A stretch of DNA of 64,000 nucleotides. Source: Wenzhouxiangella sp. AB-CW3. GTDB lineage: Bacteria; Pseudomonadota; Gammaproteobacteria; Xanthomonadales; Wenzhouxiangellaceae. Numbering within the stretch: the stretch's first letter is position 1; each line of letters starts with the position of its first letter. This document shows, in pieces, positions 54,359 to 63,562 of this stretch. The DNA is taken from positions 3,611,225 to 3,675,224 of the forward strand of contig NZ_CP061368.1 of assembly GCF_014725735.1 (NCBI RefSeq), read 5' to 3'. A program made the position numbers and the translations under genes. A model generated the notes under the pieces. That model was not told the origin of the DNA. It ran no database searches and worked only from the letters and a program-made list of their open reading frames with translations.

Positions 54359-55597
54359 TCATCCAACCAAGGCCCCAAACCCAAAATACTCGATCCGATC
54401 GCCCGAAGCCACCACGCTGTCGGCCGGGATCCGCGCCAGTCCGTCGGCCCAGGCGACCGAGCTCATCACGCCCGAGCCCTGGTGGGGGTAACCGTGGAGT
54501 TGGCCGTCTTTGATGCGAACGCGCAGGTATTCCTCACGTTTGGCGGCCGGACGATCGAAGGCGGCGGGAATCTGGATCGGGTCGGGGAAGGGTTCGCTTC
54601 GACCTTGAAGATATCGGATCACGGGGGCGGCGAACAGGCAGAAGGTAACGAATACCGACACCGGATTGCCGGGCAGGCCGAGAAACGGTACACCGCCGAG
54701 GTCGCCGAAAGCGACCGGCTTGCCGGGCTTGATGTTGATCTTCCACAGATCGAGCCGACCCATGGCCTCGACGGCAGGCTTGACGTGGTCGGCCTCGCCC
54801 ACGCTCACGCCCCCGGAGGTCAGTACCAAATCGGCCTGTCCGCGCGCCTGTTCAAGGGCTTCGCGGGTCGCCTCGGCGGCATCGGGCACCTGCTGGGTCG
54901 GGAGCAGTTCGCAACCCAGACGCTCAAGCAGTCCGGTCAGCACCGTGTCGTTGCTGTTGTAGATCTGGCCCGGCGCCAGCGGCCGGCCCGGTTCGACCAG
55001 TTCATCGCCGGTCGAGAGCACCTGTACGCGCAGTCGCGGGCGGACCGGGACTTCTGCCAGGCCCACCGATGCGAGCAGGCCCAGGTGCTGGGGCTGCAGG
55101 CAAGTCCCGGCACAAACCACCGTGCTGCCGCTGCCGATATCCTCACCCGAGCGGCGGATGTTGGCACCAGTTTTCGGCAATTTCTCCACGCTGACCAGGC
55201 CGTTGTCTTCCTGGCAGTGCTCCTGGATCACAACCGTGTCGGCGTCTTCCGGCACTACCGCGCCGGTAAAGATGCGTGCGGCCGTACCCGGCTCCAGCGG
55301 CGCCGGAAAAACGCCGGCCTGTATACGGGCCGACACGGGCAAACGACTGCCCTCACCAGTCAGATCGTCAACCCGCACGGCATAGCCGTCCATGGCGCTG
55401 TTGTCGGCCGGGGGCACATCGATCGGGGACTGAAGATCCTCGGCAACAACCCGGCCGAGTGCCTGGCCCAGGGCAACGAGCCCGGAGCCGTTCAGCGGCG
55501 CCAGTGTCGACAAAATGCGCTCACGCGCATCCTTTGCCGACATCGTGACCGGTGCGGATCGGTCAGTCATGGTGACAACGGGATGCGTCATCAGCAT
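54359..55597 (-). CDS. moeA: Molybdopterin molybdotransferase MoeA
   Basis: Inserts molybdate into adenylated molybdopterin. 412 residues, normal length. Signatures are VPPADNSAMDGYAVR, RIFTGAVVPEDADTVVIQE, LSTGDELVEPG and the MoCF-binding LVLTSGGVSVGEADHV, then KPGKPVAFGDLGGVPFLGLPGNPVSVFVTF. Several in-frame start codons (55597, 55591, 55570) are possible and none has a strong ribosome site. It begins 30 bp after napC on the same strand, so it is likely transcribed with the nitrate reductase operon. Confidence 0.94.
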   Translation of the reverse strand: MLMTHPVVTMTDRSAPVTMSAKDARERILSTLAPLNGSGLVALGQALGRVVAEDLQSPIDVPPADNSAMDGYAVRVDDLTGEGSRLPVSARIQAGVFPAPLEPGTAARIFTGAVVPEDADTVVIQEHCQEDNGLVSVEKLPKTGANIRRSGEDIGSGSTVVCAGTCLQPQHLGLLASVGLAEVPVRPRLRVQVLSTGDELVEPGRPLAPGQIYNSNDTVLTGLLERLGCELLPTQQVPDAAEATREALEQARGQADLVLTSGGVSVGEADHVKPAVEAMGRLDLWKINIKPGKPVAFGDLGGVPFLGLPGNPVSVFVTFCLFAAPVIRYLQGRSEPFPDPIQIPAAFDRPAAKREEYLRVRIKDGQLHGYPHQGSGVMSSVAWADGLARIPADSVVASGDRIEYFGFGALVG

Positions 55598-55626
55598 CCA
55601 TCCGGGCCCGCTTCAACATGTACCGC

Positions 55627-56256
55627 TCAGTTGTCTTCGTTCTCGAAGTGCCGTGCCGCCTGCTGCCAGGCCGATACACCGGTCATGTCGGGCAGGCGAT
55701 GGGCGATGCCCTTGTGGCAGTCGATGCAGGTGGCCTCGCCGGTGGCCAGGGAGCTGGCATGCATCATGCGCGCCCTGGGCGCCTGTTCGGTGAAGTCCAT
55801 GTATTCGAAGTTGTGGCAATTGCGGCACTCCAGCGAGTCGTTGGCCTTGAGCCGCGCCCACTCGCGCTCGGCCAGCTCGCGCCGCCTGGCCTCGTATTTC
55901 TCGTGGGTGTTGATGGTGCCGAAGATCCAGCCCCAGACCTCCTTTGAGGCCTCCATCTTGCGCGCCACCTTGAATGTCCAGTCGTGCGGCACATGGCAGT
56001 CGGCACACTCGGCACGGACCCCGGAGCGGTTGGTGTAGTGGATGGTGGGCTTGAGTTCCTGGTAGGGCTTCATTTCCATCTCGTGGCAGGAGATGCAGAA
56101 CTGCTCGGTATTGGTGAACTCCATGGCGGTATTGAACCCGCCCCAGAAGAGGATGCCGGCAACAAAGCCGCCAAGCGTCAGCACACCCAGGCTGAGGTAT
56201 TTTGCCGGCTGGTTGAGCAGCCGCCAGTAGTCACGCACCGTGTTTCGGATACCCAT
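55627..56256 (-). CDS. napC: Tetrahaem cytochrome c NapC
   Basis: A membrane-anchored quinol dehydrogenase that delivers electrons to the NapAB nitrate reductase. 209 residues, one N-terminal membrane helix (about 20-41). Four haem sites are visible: CISCH (54-58), CADCH (84-88), CRNCH (144-148) and CIDCH (177-181), which is the NapC/NirT pattern. It lies four bases after the napB stop. Confidence 0.95.
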   Translation of the reverse strand: MGIRNTVRDYWRLLNQPAKYLSLGVLTLGGFVAGILFWGGFNTAMEFTNTEQFCISCHEMEMKPYQELKPTIHYTNRSGVRAECADCHVPHDWTFKVARKMEASKEVWGWIFGTINTHEKYEARRRELAEREWARLKANDSLECRNCHNFEYMDFTEQAPRARMMHASSLATGEATCIDCHKGIAHRLPDMTGVSAWQQAARHFENEDN

Positions 56257-56259
56257 GGC

Positions 56260-56781
56260 TCAGTCCCTTCCCCGGCGCTCCCGGGCCTCCTCCGCGATCA
56301 GTTGCTCCATATCGCGGAAGGTGTTTTCCACGGCCGGGTCAATATCCTTCTGGGGGACATGACATTGCAGACAGAAGTAGCGTCGCGGGGATACCGCCCC
56401 CAGCGGTTGTCCATCGCGGTCGTAGTAATGGGTGACACTGACGGCAATGGCGCCGGTTTCCGGGCTCTGCGTGCGGCTGTGACAGCCCATGCAGGTATTG
56501 AAGTTCTGATCGATCTGGTAATCGCGGATGGAGTGCGGAACCACCGGCGGCTGTTCGGGAAAGTTGCGCTTGGGCCGAGGCATCTCGCGCACTTCGCGCG
56601 GAATGGGCGGTGCGGCGAAGTCCTCGAACAGCGTACCCCCGGCGCGCAGGCCGTCAGGCGCCGAGGGACCCCGGTCGTCGTTGTAACCGTCTTCCGGATC
56701 TCCGGCCAGCACCAGCAGCGCGGTACCGGAGGTGAACAGCAGGATGATCGCGATCGACAGTAGTACTTGCAGCTTGCTCAT
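56260..56781 (-). CDS. napB: Dihaem cytochrome c subunit NapB
   Basis: Electron-transfer subunit of periplasmic nitrate reductase. 173 residues with an N-terminal signal peptide or anchor (LSIAIILLFTSGTALLVLA). The two haem sites are CMGCH (97-101) and CLQCH (137-141). The sequence YFCLQCHVPQKDIDPAVENTF and YQIDQNFNTCMGCHSRTQSPETGAIAVSVTHY match NapB. The start at 56781 lies 11 bases after the napA stop. Confidence 0.94.
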   Translation of the reverse strand: MSKLQVLLSIAIILLFTSGTALLVLAGDPEDGYNDDRGPSAPDGLRAGGTLFEDFAAPPIPREVREMPRPKRNFPEQPPVVPHSIRDYQIDQNFNTCMGCHSRTQSPETGAIAVSVTHYYDRDGQPLGAVSPRRYFCLQCHVPQKDIDPAVENTFRDMEQLIAEEARERRGRD

Positions 56782-56792
56782 TGTCACGCTCC

Positions 56793-59300
56793 TCAGGCCA
56801 GGCTGACCAGTTCCAGCCGCACCGCGCATTTCTTGTAGTCGGTCTGCAGCGAAATCGGGTCGGTCGCGTCCAGGGTGAGCTTGTTGACCAGCCGGTTGGC
56901 ATCGAAAAACGGCACGTAGACCAGCCCCTTGGGCGGCCGCACCCGGCCGCGCGTTTCGACCCGGGCACGCATTTCACCGCGGCGGGTGATCAGGCGGACC
57001 TCACTGCCCCGGCGAAAACCCTGGTCGCTGGCATCATCCATGTTCATGTACACCATGGCATACGGCACGGCCCGGTGCAGCTCGGCCACGCGCTGGGTCA
57101 TGGTGCCGGTGTGCCAGTGCTCCAGCACCCGCCCGGTGCTGAGCCAGAACGGGTATTCCTCGTCCGGCGCTTCGGCGGGCGGCTCGTAGGGCAAGGCATA
57201 CATTACCGCCTTGTTGTCATCGTGCCCGTAGAACTGGTAGCCGGTGCCTTCCTCGACGTAGGGGTCCAGTCCCTCGCGATAGCGCCAGCGGGTCTCCTCG
57301 CCGTTGACCACCGGCCAGCGCAGTCCGCCGCGGGTTTCATGCAGCAGGTCGAAGTCGGCCAGGTCGTGACCCTTGCCGCGGCCAAAGCGGGCATACTCCT
57401 CGAACAGGCCCTTCTGGACATAAAAGCCGAAGTCCTTCGATTCCTGGTTGGGGAAGTCCGGATTCATGTCGTCTAGCGGGTACTGATCGGCCTGACCATT
57501 GGCATAGAGAATGTCGAACAGGGTCTTGTCGCGGAACTCCGGCACCTTGTCGAGCAGTTCATCCGGCCAGACCTCGTCAACCCGGATGCGCCTGGCCAGC
57601 TGCATGGTCTGCCACAGGTCCGAGCGCGCCTCGCCGGGGGCGTCGACCATCTGGTACCAGGTCTGGGTGCGGCGCTCGGCATTGCCGTAGGCACCCTCTT
57701 TCTCCACCCAGGACGCCGCGGGCAGGATCAGGTCGGCGGCCTGGGCCGACACCGTCGGGTAGATATCGGAGACGATGACGAAGGCTTCCGGATTGCGCCA
57801 GCCCGGCAGGATCTCGTCATTGACGTTGGGCCCGGCCTGCACGTTGTTGTTGACCTGGGTCCAGTAGACCTTGATCACGCCGTCCTTGAGCTTGCGGCTT
57901 TGCTGCACGGCATCGAATCCGACCTGGTCGGGAATGGTGCCGTCGGGCATCTTCCAGATCTCCTCGGCGTATCGGCGATGCTCAGGATTGGTCACCACCA
58001 TGTCGGCCGGCAGGCGATGAGCGAAGGTGCCGACCTCGCGGGTGGAGCCCCCGGCTGAAGGCTGGCCGGTCAGCGAGAACGGGCTGTTGCCCGGTTCGGA
58101 AATCTTGCCGGTGAGCAGGTGCAGGTTGTAGACCATGTGGTTGGCCCACACGCCGCGGGTGTGCTGGTTGAAGCCCATGGTCCACAGCGACATCACCTTG
58201 GTGTCGGGGTCGGCATAGAGCTCGGCCATGGCCTTGAGTCGACTGGCCGGGACACCGGTTTCACGCTCGGTTCGCTCCAACGTGTACTCGCTGACGAAAT
58301 CGGCGAACTCATCGAGGTCCATGGGCTCTCCCGCACCGGGATTGCCGGCACCGGTGGCTGCCTGCTGACGCGGATCTTCGGCCCGCAGGCCATAGCCGAT
58401 GTCCTGCTGACCCTTGAGGATGCGGACGTGTCTGTTGACGAAATCCTCGTTGACCTTGCCCGACTGGATGATGTGGTTGGCGATGTAGTTGAGGATATAG
58501 AGATCGGTATGCGGCTTGAACACTGCCGGGATATCGGCCAGTTCGAAGCTGCGTGTCTCGTAGGGAGAGAGCACGGCCACGCGCACGTGGTCGTGTGACA
58601 GACGACGATCTGCGACCCGGCTCCACAGCACCGGGTGCATCTCGGCCATGTTCGCTCCCCACAGCACGAAGGCATCGGCATGTTCGATGTCGTCGTAGCA
58701 GCCCATGGGCTCGTCGTAGCCGAATGAGCGCATGAAGGCGGCCACGGCCGAGGCCATGCAATGGCGCGCGTTGGGATCGATGTTGTTGGAACGGAATCCG
58801 GCCTTGAACAGCTTGGAGGCGGCGTAGGCCTCCCATATGGTCCACTGCCCCGAGCCGAACATGGCAATGCTTTCCGGGCCGTGTTCCTGAAGCGCGGTCT
58901 TGAACTTCTCGGCCATCAGTTCCAGCGCCTCGTCCCAGGAGACCGGCTCGAACTCACCGTTCTTGTCATATTGACCGTTCTTCTTTCGAAGCAGCGGCCG
59001 GGTCAGGCGATCCTTGCCATAGAGAATCTTGGACAGGAAATAACCCTTGACGCAATTGAGTCCCCGATTGACGTCGGCCTTGACATCGCCGTGAGTGGCG
59101 ACGATCCGGTTGTTGCGCGTGGCCACCATGACACCACAGCCGGTGCCGCAGAAGCGACACGGCGCCTTGCTCCAGGTCAGCTCGGTCAATTCGCGCTGGG
59201 TGACGAACTGCATGGCACTGGCCGGAGCTGACAGTCCCAGTGCGGCCGCGGCCGTGGCAACAGCCTGTGCCTTGGCGAACTCGCGTCGGGTTATCTTCAT
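56793..59300 (-). CDS. napA: Periplasmic nitrate reductase catalytic subunit NapA
   Basis: Reduces nitrate to nitrite in the periplasm with a bis-MGD molybdenum cofactor. 835 residues. A twin-arginine signal ([20 protein letters not shown]) shows Tat export. The 4Fe-4S cluster is bound by C48, C51, C55 and C83 ([10 protein letters not shown] and GLNCVKGYF). The molybdenum ligand is C181 in ARHCMASAV, as expected for NapA. C-terminal MoCo-dinucleotide binding ([18 protein letters not shown]) is intact. It overlaps napD by four bases. Both the Tat system and the Moco genes nearby are needed for its maturation. Confidence 0.97.
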   Translation of the reverse strand: MKITRREFAKAQAVATAAAALGLSAPASAMQFVTQRELTELTWSKAPCRFCGTGCGVMVATRNNRIVATHGDVKADVNRGLNCVKGYFLSKILYGKDRLTRPLLRKKNGQYDKNGEFEPVSWDEALELMAEKFKTALQEHGPESIAMFGSGQWTIWEAYAASKLFKAGFRSNNIDPNARHCMASAVAAFMRSFGYDEPMGCYDDIEHADAFVLWGANMAEMHPVLWSRVADRRLSHDHVRVAVLSPYETRSFELADIPAVFKPHTDLYILNYIANHIIQSGKVNEDFVNRHVRILKGQQDIGYGLRAEDPRQQAATGAGNPGAGEPMDLDEFADFVSEYTLERTERETGVPASRLKAMAELYADPDTKVMSLWTMGFNQHTRGVWANHMVYNLHLLTGKISEPGNSPFSLTGQPSAGGSTREVGTFAHRLPADMVVTNPEHRRYAEEIWKMPDGTIPDQVGFDAVQQSRKLKDGVIKVYWTQVNNNVQAGPNVNDEILPGWRNPEAFVIVSDIYPTVSAQAADLILPAASWVEKEGAYGNAERRTQTWYQMVDAPGEARSDLWQTMQLARRIRVDEVWPDELLDKVPEFRDKTLFDILYANGQADQYPLDDMNPDFPNQESKDFGFYVQKGLFEEYARFGRGKGHDLADFDLLHETRGGLRWPVVNGEETRWRYREGLDPYVEEGTGYQFYGHDDNKAVMYALPYEPPAEAPDEEYPFWLSTGRVLEHWHTGTMTQRVAELHRAVPYAMVYMNMDDASDQGFRRGSEVRLITRRGEMRARVETRGRVRPPKGLVYVPFFDANRLVNKLTLDATDPISLQTDYKKCAVRLELVSLA

Positions 59301-59608
59301 GGCGAATCGTCCTCGTTATCAATGATTTCGTGGTAGACCATGGCGGTGTTGAGCACCCCGGGGCGATCGCCGATCATCTGCATCAGGTCGGCGATGGCGC
59401 GCTCGGAGTCGCTTTCACTGACCACCACCAGCTTGCCCTCCGGGCTGGAAACGGGGATCTCGACGCCCTCCTGCTCGATCAGCCAGGCCTTGAGCGACTG
59501 CAGCTTCTCGGGTCGGCAGTGCACGATCACGCTGGCCACGTGAAGCTGGCCGGCACCCGGGCCTTTGAGTACAGCAGCGCGGGTGCTGGCGTCCATGACG
59601 GGGCTCAT
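59297..59608 (-). CDS. napD: NapA chaperone NapD
   Basis: A 103-residue ferredoxin-fold chaperone that binds the Tat signal of NapA and controls export until cofactor insertion. The family pattern is clear: [22 protein letters not shown], then [23 protein letters not shown] and [12 protein letters not shown]. The N-terminal 20 residues are an extension relative to E. coli NapD. It overlaps napF by four bases and napA by four bases, which fits tight translational coupling. Confidence 0.93.
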   Translation of the reverse strand: MSPVMDASTRAAVLKGPGAGQLHVASVIVHCRPEKLQSLKAWLIEQEGVEIPVSSPEGKLVVVSESDSERAIADLMQMIGDRPGVLNTAMVYHEIIDNEDDSP

Positions 59609-60084
59609 GCCCTCTTTCTCCCTGCTTCATGCAACTCGATGGCCTGTTGCGGACACACGGGCAGGCAGGCGCTGCAACCGGTGCAGGCGTCCTGATCAAT
59701 GAATGGCCTGGAAACGCCTCCCGGCGCCAGCCGGAAGCCGATGGCCATTTCCGGGCAGGCTTCCTCGCAACTGCGACAGCTCACACCGATATGGGTCAGG
59801 CAGCGTTCTGAAATGGCCACTTGCCAGGGGAATGCGGGTCGGTCGACTTCAAACACGCCTTCCTCGCAGGCCTCGACGCAGGCACCGCACTGAATGCATC
59901 CATCGCCACGTGGCGCCATTTGCGGAATACCAGCCCGACCGGCAACCAGCACACCCTCCGGACAGACCGGGATGCAGTCACCACAACCGGTGCAGCGATC
60001 CGCGAAATCGGCCGCCGTCCACGGCGGTCGCAATGCCGGCTTGCGGCCTACCAGCCTGAGAAAGAATTCGCGGCGAGCATTCAT
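59605..60084 (-). CDS. napF: Ferredoxin-type protein NapF
   Basis: A cytoplasmic iron-sulphur protein of 159 residues that helps assemble the 4Fe-4S cluster of NapA. Four cysteine clusters are visible at 31-41 (CTGCGDCIPVC), 63-73 (CIQCGACVEAC), 103-110 and 134-144 (CTGCSACLPVC). The ATG at 60084 begins MNARREFFLRLVG, a normal NapF N-terminus; the frame runs on upstream without family-like residues. Confidence 0.93.
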   Translation of the reverse strand: MNARREFFLRLVGRKPALRPPWTAADFADRCTGCGDCIPVCPEGVLVAGRAGIPQMAPRGDGCIQCGACVEACEEGVFEVDRPAFPWQVAISERCLTHIGVSCRSCEEACPEMAIGFRLAPGGVSRPFIDQDACTGCSACLPVCPQQAIELHEAGRKRA

Positions 60085-60098
60085 CTGAAAGTCACGCC

Positions 60099-60266
60099 TC
60101 AGGCCGGTGGCCCGGGCGGGCCCATGATCAACTGATACATCCAGATCGAGAAGCCGTAGGTGCCCACCACGGCCACCGAAAGCAGTGGAAAGAGCAGGAG
60201 GATGATAAACAGGAACAACCGCCACTCCTTGCGCTTGCGATCCCTCTCGGCTTTCCTGTCGTCCAT
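60099..60266 (-). CDS. napE: NapE small membrane protein
   Basis: About 55 residues with a basic N-terminus (DDRKAERDRKRKEW) and a single membrane helix (RLFLFIILLLFPLLSVAVVGTYGF), as in NapE. It is the first gene of the napEFDABC operon, and its role is not well defined. ATG 60266 gives the typical length; an upstream ATG at 60317 would add 17 residues. The 150 bases upstream hold the operon promoter, but no reliable FNR or NarP site could be read. Confidence 0.85.
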   Translation of the reverse strand: MDDRKAERDRKRKEWRLFLFIILLLFPLLSVAVVGTYGFSIWMYQLIMGPPGPPA

Positions 60267-60420
60267 GCGCGTGCACTCCCTGATCTGGTCCGGCGCCATC
60301 GGAACTTGGCGTGACATTGCCTGATAGTCATACTAGATAAACCATAGGGGCATTTCAAATCAGGCTTTCCGGACTTGACCTGACTCGACCACTTGCGGTC
60401 TCATGGTTGTTCAATAACCG

Positions 60421-60547
60421 ACTCCGAGCACATCTGCCTAAAGCCGCAACCGGCCAGGGTGGCTGTGCCGCTGCAGGCGGGACTTTCCGTCCGGGCAGCC
60501 AGGGTGGTCGCCGGAAACGGCACCGCCTTCCGGCCTTGAAAAGGAGT
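60421..60547 (+). ncRNA. Molybdenum cofactor riboswitch before moaA
   Basis: The leader matches the Moco RNA architecture. An outer stem pairs ACTCC (60421-60425) with GGAGT (60543-60547), so the Shine-Dalgarno sequence of moaA lies in the stem. Near the 3' side CAGGGTGG, a GGAAAC-loop hairpin and CCGCCTTCCGG occur in the same order as CAGGG, hairpin and GCCUCCCG in the E. coli moaA leader, followed by TTGAAAAGG. Moco binding is expected to block moaA translation. A covariance-model search would decide this. Confidence 0.68.
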
Positions 60548-60551
60548 GGCA

Positions 60552-61529
60552 ATGACACAGCTCAAAGACGGCTTCGGCCGCCGCTTTTCCTACTTGCGGC
60601 TGTCGGTGACCGACGTTTGCAACTTTCGTTGCGAGTACTGCCTGCCCAATGGCTACCAGGGCAAGCCCACGGGCTTTCTCGACCACGACGAGATCCGCCG
60701 GCTGGTCACCGCCTTCGCCGAACTTGGCACCTGGAAGATCCGCCTGACCGGCGGCGAGCCCACCGTGCGCAAGGACTTCCTCGACATCGTGCGCACCGTG
60801 CGCGCGGCACCGGGCGTGCAGCGCATCGCCATGACCACCAATGCCTTCCGCCTGGCACAGGATGCAGCGAAACTCAAGGACGCCGGCATGGATGCGGTCA
60901 ACATCAGCCTGGATGGACTGGATGCCGAGCATTTCAAGCGCATTACCGGTGACAAGCGCTTCGACAAGGTCATGGCCGGCATCGACGCGGCCCTGGCGCA
61001 CGGTTTCGATGCGGTCAAGATCAACACGGTACTGCTGAAGGGCCTCAACGACGAGCAGTTACCGGCGTTTTTCGAGTTCGTGCGCAAGCGCCCGGTCAGC
61101 GTGCGCTTTATCGAACTGATGCGCACCGGCGACAACGGCGAGTATTTCGAAAAGCGCCATGTCGGCGGGCAACTGGTGCGTGACCAGCTCGACGCCGCCG
61201 GCTGGACGCCGATGGAACGCGGCGAGGCCGACGGCCCGGCCATCGAGTACCGGCATCCCGAGCACGCCGGACGCATCGGCATCATCGCCCCTTACGCGCC
61301 GGGCTTCTGCGACACCTGCAACCGCCTGCGCGTGACCGCGCGCGGCGGGCTGCGACTGTGCCTGTTCGGCAACGGCACCGGCAACCTCAGGCCACTACTG
61401 CAAAGCGACGAGCAGAAGGAAGAACTGAAAGCCACCGTACTGACCGCCCTGTTCGGCAAGCGCGTCTCGCACTTCCTGCACGACGGCGACTACGGCGACA
61501 CCCCCCACTTGGCGATGACGGGAGGGTAG
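60552..61529 (+). CDS. moaA: GTP 3',8-cyclase MoaA
   Basis: A radical-SAM enzyme for the first step of molybdopterin synthesis. About 325 residues. The N-terminal 4Fe-4S site CNFRCEYC (C-x3-C-x2-C) binds SAM, and the C-terminal 4Fe-4S site is in GFCDTCNRLRVTARGGLRLCLFG. LRLTGGEPT-like RLTGGEPTVRKDF and the final GG, needed for activity in studied MoaA proteins, are present (AMTGG). ATG 60552 is preferred over GTG 60546, because AAGGAG lies directly upstream. Confidence 0.95.
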   Translation: MTQLKDGFGRRFSYLRLSVTDVCNFRCEYCLPNGYQGKPTGFLDHDEIRRLVTAFAELGTWKIRLTGGEPTVRKDFLDIVRTVRAAPGVQRIAMTTNAFRLAQDAAKLKDAGMDAVNISLDGLDAEHFKRITGDKRFDKVMAGIDAALAHGFDAVKINTVLLKGLNDEQLPAFFEFVRKRPVSVRFIELMRTGDNGEYFEKRHVGGQLVRDQLDAAGWTPMERGEADGPAIEYRHPEHAGRIGIIAPYAPGFCDTCNRLRVTARGGLRLCLFGNGTGNLRPLLQSDEQKEELKATVLTALFGKRVSHFLHDGDYGDTPHLAMTGG

Positions 61530-61533
61530 AAGA

Positions 61534-61611
61534 AAGGTTTCAGGGTTCAGGGTTCAGGAAAAGCCCGACCAAAGCCCGCCCTGAATCCTGAAACCTGAAC
61601 CCTGAAACCTT
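61534..61611. repeat. GGTTTCAGG-type inverted repeat
   Basis: The left arm AAGGTTTCAGGGTTCAGGG (61534 on) is matched by an inverted arm ending CCCTGAAACCTT (to 61611). Both are tandem variants of a GGTTCAGG word, with a spacer of about 20 bases. It lies between moaA and moaC and may form a hairpin in their transcript. A single related arm is found at 24575-24602. Confidence 0.85.
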
Positions 61612-61622
61612 CGAGTGCAGCG

Positions 61623-62120
61623 ATGAACGACAACCGACAGCACTACAAAATGATCGACGTTGGCGATAAAGCCATCACCCGCCGTGTCGCCGTGGCCTCG
61701 GGGCGGATTGTGATGAACGCCGAGACCTTTGCCATGGTGCGCGATGGCACGCTGCCCAAGGGTGACCCGCTCAGGCTGGCCGAGGTGGCCGGGGTGCTGG
61801 CGGCGAAGAAGACGCCGGAGATCATTCCACTCTGTCACCCGCTGGGGCTGGACCAGGTGCGCGTGGCATTCCGGCTCGATGCAGCCGACTCGGCAGTCAC
61901 GGCCTTCTGCCAGGCCTCGTCCTCGGCGCGCACCGGGGTGGAGATGGAGGCACTGGCCGGAGTCAACGGGGCACTGCTGACCATCTGGGACCTGGCCAAG
62001 CAGGTCCAGCCCGACCTGGCCATCGAGGGAATTCGGCTGCTGCTCAAGACCGGGGGCAAGTCCGGCCGCTACGAGCATCCCGACGGCATCGGCGAGCTGC
62101 CCGAAGGCTTCGGTTCGTGA
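61623..62120 (+). CDS. moaC: Cyclic pyranopterin monophosphate synthase MoaC
   Basis: Completes cyclic pyranopterin monophosphate formation after MoaA. 165 residues, with the family signatures MIDVGDKAITRRVAVASG, IPLCHPLGLDQVRV, SSARTGVEMEALAGV and LLLKTGGKSGRY. It stands 94 bases after moaA, with an inverted-repeat element between. The stop overlaps the start of the molybdate transporter by four bases. Confidence 0.95.
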   Translation: MNDNRQHYKMIDVGDKAITRRVAVASGRIVMNAETFAMVRDGTLPKGDPLRLAEVAGVLAAKKTPEIIPLCHPLGLDQVRVAFRLDAADSAVTAFCQASSSARTGVEMEALAGVNGALLTIWDLAKQVQPDLAIEGIRLLLKTGGKSGRYEHPDGIGELPEGFGS

Positions 62121-63277
62121 ACCGCTCTACGACCAGGAGCTCACCGTGGCACGGTGACCTGACCGGCGCCTTTGCCGATGGTGCGGTACTTTTCCCATTG
62201 CTGCTGGCGCTGGCCTGGCAAACCGGGGCTTCGGCCGCAATCATGCTGGCGACCACCGGGGCAGCCTACCTGGTGACCGGCTGGCTGTTTCGCCTGCCCA
62301 TTCCCGTTCAGCCACTGAAATCCCTGTCGGTCATGGCCATCGCCGCCGGCGCCAGCGCCCAGGAACTGCAGCTGGCCGGTCTGGCGCTGGGGCTGATCTA
62401 TTTTTCCATTGCCTGGCTGCCGGTCAATCGTTTCTCCAATCGGATCCCGCTGGTGCTGGTTCATGGCTTCCAGCTCGGTCTGGGCATCATGCTGATGCTG
62501 GCGGCATTGCGCATGCTGGGGGCTTCACCCGCCGAACTGGCCGTGGTCGTGGCGGCCGCCATCACGCTGGTACTGATCACCCAGCTGACACGCTGGCCCC
62601 TGCTCGGTCTGGTGGCAGCCGGGGGACTGGTCTGGGGTCTGTTTCACGCCGTACCGGTCAGCGGTGATGTGGCCGACTCCGGCATCCGGGCCAGCATCAT
62701 CGCCCTGATGGTCCTGCCGCAGATTGCCCTGACACTGACCAATTCGGTGCTGGGCACGGAACGGGCGGCTCGGGATTACTATGGCGAGCGCGCCGAACGC
62801 GTCACTCCGCGCCGATTGTTGCAGTCTCTGGGCATCGGCAACCTGGTAGTCGGCACCTTCGGGGGCATGCCCTACTGCCACGGCTCCGGCGGCGTGACCG
62901 CCCACTATCGCGGTGGCAGCCGTACCTGGCGCTCCAACGCCATCATCGGAATCACGTTGCTGGCCATGAGCGCCATCCTGGTCGCTGGCGGCGGTGGACT
63001 ACCGGAGTATCCGGCCATCCTGCAGGCCCTGCTGATCGGCGTGATCGGCTGGTTTCATTTTCAACTCGCCCGGCCGAGCTGGCAGCTCATGCACAGCCGC
63101 GCCGTGCTGTTGCTGATGGGTGGCGCCGCGCTGGTGTTTGCCAACATGCTGGCGGTGCTGGTTGTCGGCACCGCCGCGCTGCTGATCGCGTACCAGCTCG
63201 GCTACCGCTTTCCCGTACCCCGGGCCATCGGCGGCGATGGCTCCACTCCCTCCAGTCCGCAACAGGCAGGTCCCTGA
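62117..63277 (+). CDS. MOT1-type molybdate transporter
   Basis: A 386-residue inner-membrane protein with about ten hydrophobic segments. The N-terminal GDLTGAFADGAVLFPLLLAL, the conserved LPIPVQPLKSLSVMAIAAG and the later GGMPYCHGSGGVTAHYRGGSRT match the two MOT1 signature motifs. MOT1 proteins are high-affinity molybdate transporters, originally distinguished from sulphate permeases of the SLC26 family. Its place inside the moa operon, between moaC and moaD with four-base and one-base overlaps, fits molybdate uptake for Moco synthesis. Confidence 0.88.
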   Translation: MNRSTTRSSPWHGDLTGAFADGAVLFPLLLALAWQTGASAAIMLATTGAAYLVTGWLFRLPIPVQPLKSLSVMAIAAGASAQELQLAGLALGLIYFSIAWLPVNRFSNRIPLVLVHGFQLGLGIMLMLAALRMLGASPAELAVVVAAAITLVLITQLTRWPLLGLVAAGGLVWGLFHAVPVSGDVADSGIRASIIALMVLPQIALTLTNSVLGTERAARDYYGERAERVTPRRLLQSLGIGNLVVGTFGGMPYCHGSGGVTAHYRGGSRTWRSNAIIGITLLAMSAILVAGGGGLPEYPAILQALLIGVIGWFHFQLARPSWQLMHSRAVLLLMGGAALVFANMLAVLVVGTAALLIAYQLGYRFPVPRAIGGDGSTPSSPQQAGP

Positions 63278-63561
63278 TGAACGACGCAACCGCCACTGAC
63301 AACAATGTGACGATATCCATCCGGCTGTTTGGTGCCTTTCGCCAGTTCGGTGACGACAGCACGGTTACCGTGACCCTCCCCGGCAATGCCCAAGTTCGTG
63401 ATGTGCGCGAGGCGCTGAAAGCGCACTATGCCGGCGACGACAATGCCCTGGCCCTGCTCAAGGCCTCGGCGTTTGCCACCGACCAGGCCGTGCTGGACGA
63501 TGACGACAGCCTGCCGGAGGGCGAACCGCTTTCGATTCTGCCACCGGTGTGTGGAGGGTGA
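63277..63561 (+). CDS. moaD: Molybdopterin synthase small subunit MoaD
   Basis: A ubiquitin-like sulphur carrier of 94 residues. It ends PPVCGG; the terminal Gly-Gly is adenylated and converted to thiocarboxylate for molybdopterin synthesis. Typical VSIRLFGAFRQFG-like start (ISIRLFGAFRQFGDD) and LPEGEPLSILPPV end are visible. The start ATG shares a base with the transporter stop. Confidence 0.93.
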   Translation: MNDATATDNNVTISIRLFGAFRQFGDDSTVTVTLPGNAQVRDVREALKAHYAGDDNALALLKASAFATDQAVLDDDDSLPEGEPLSILPPVCGG

Positions 63562-63562
63562 G

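Noticed and set aside
60318-60420. FNR or NarP/NarL site upstream of napE
   Set aside because: TTGACCTGACTCGA and nearby sequence match the consensus sites too poorly to call.
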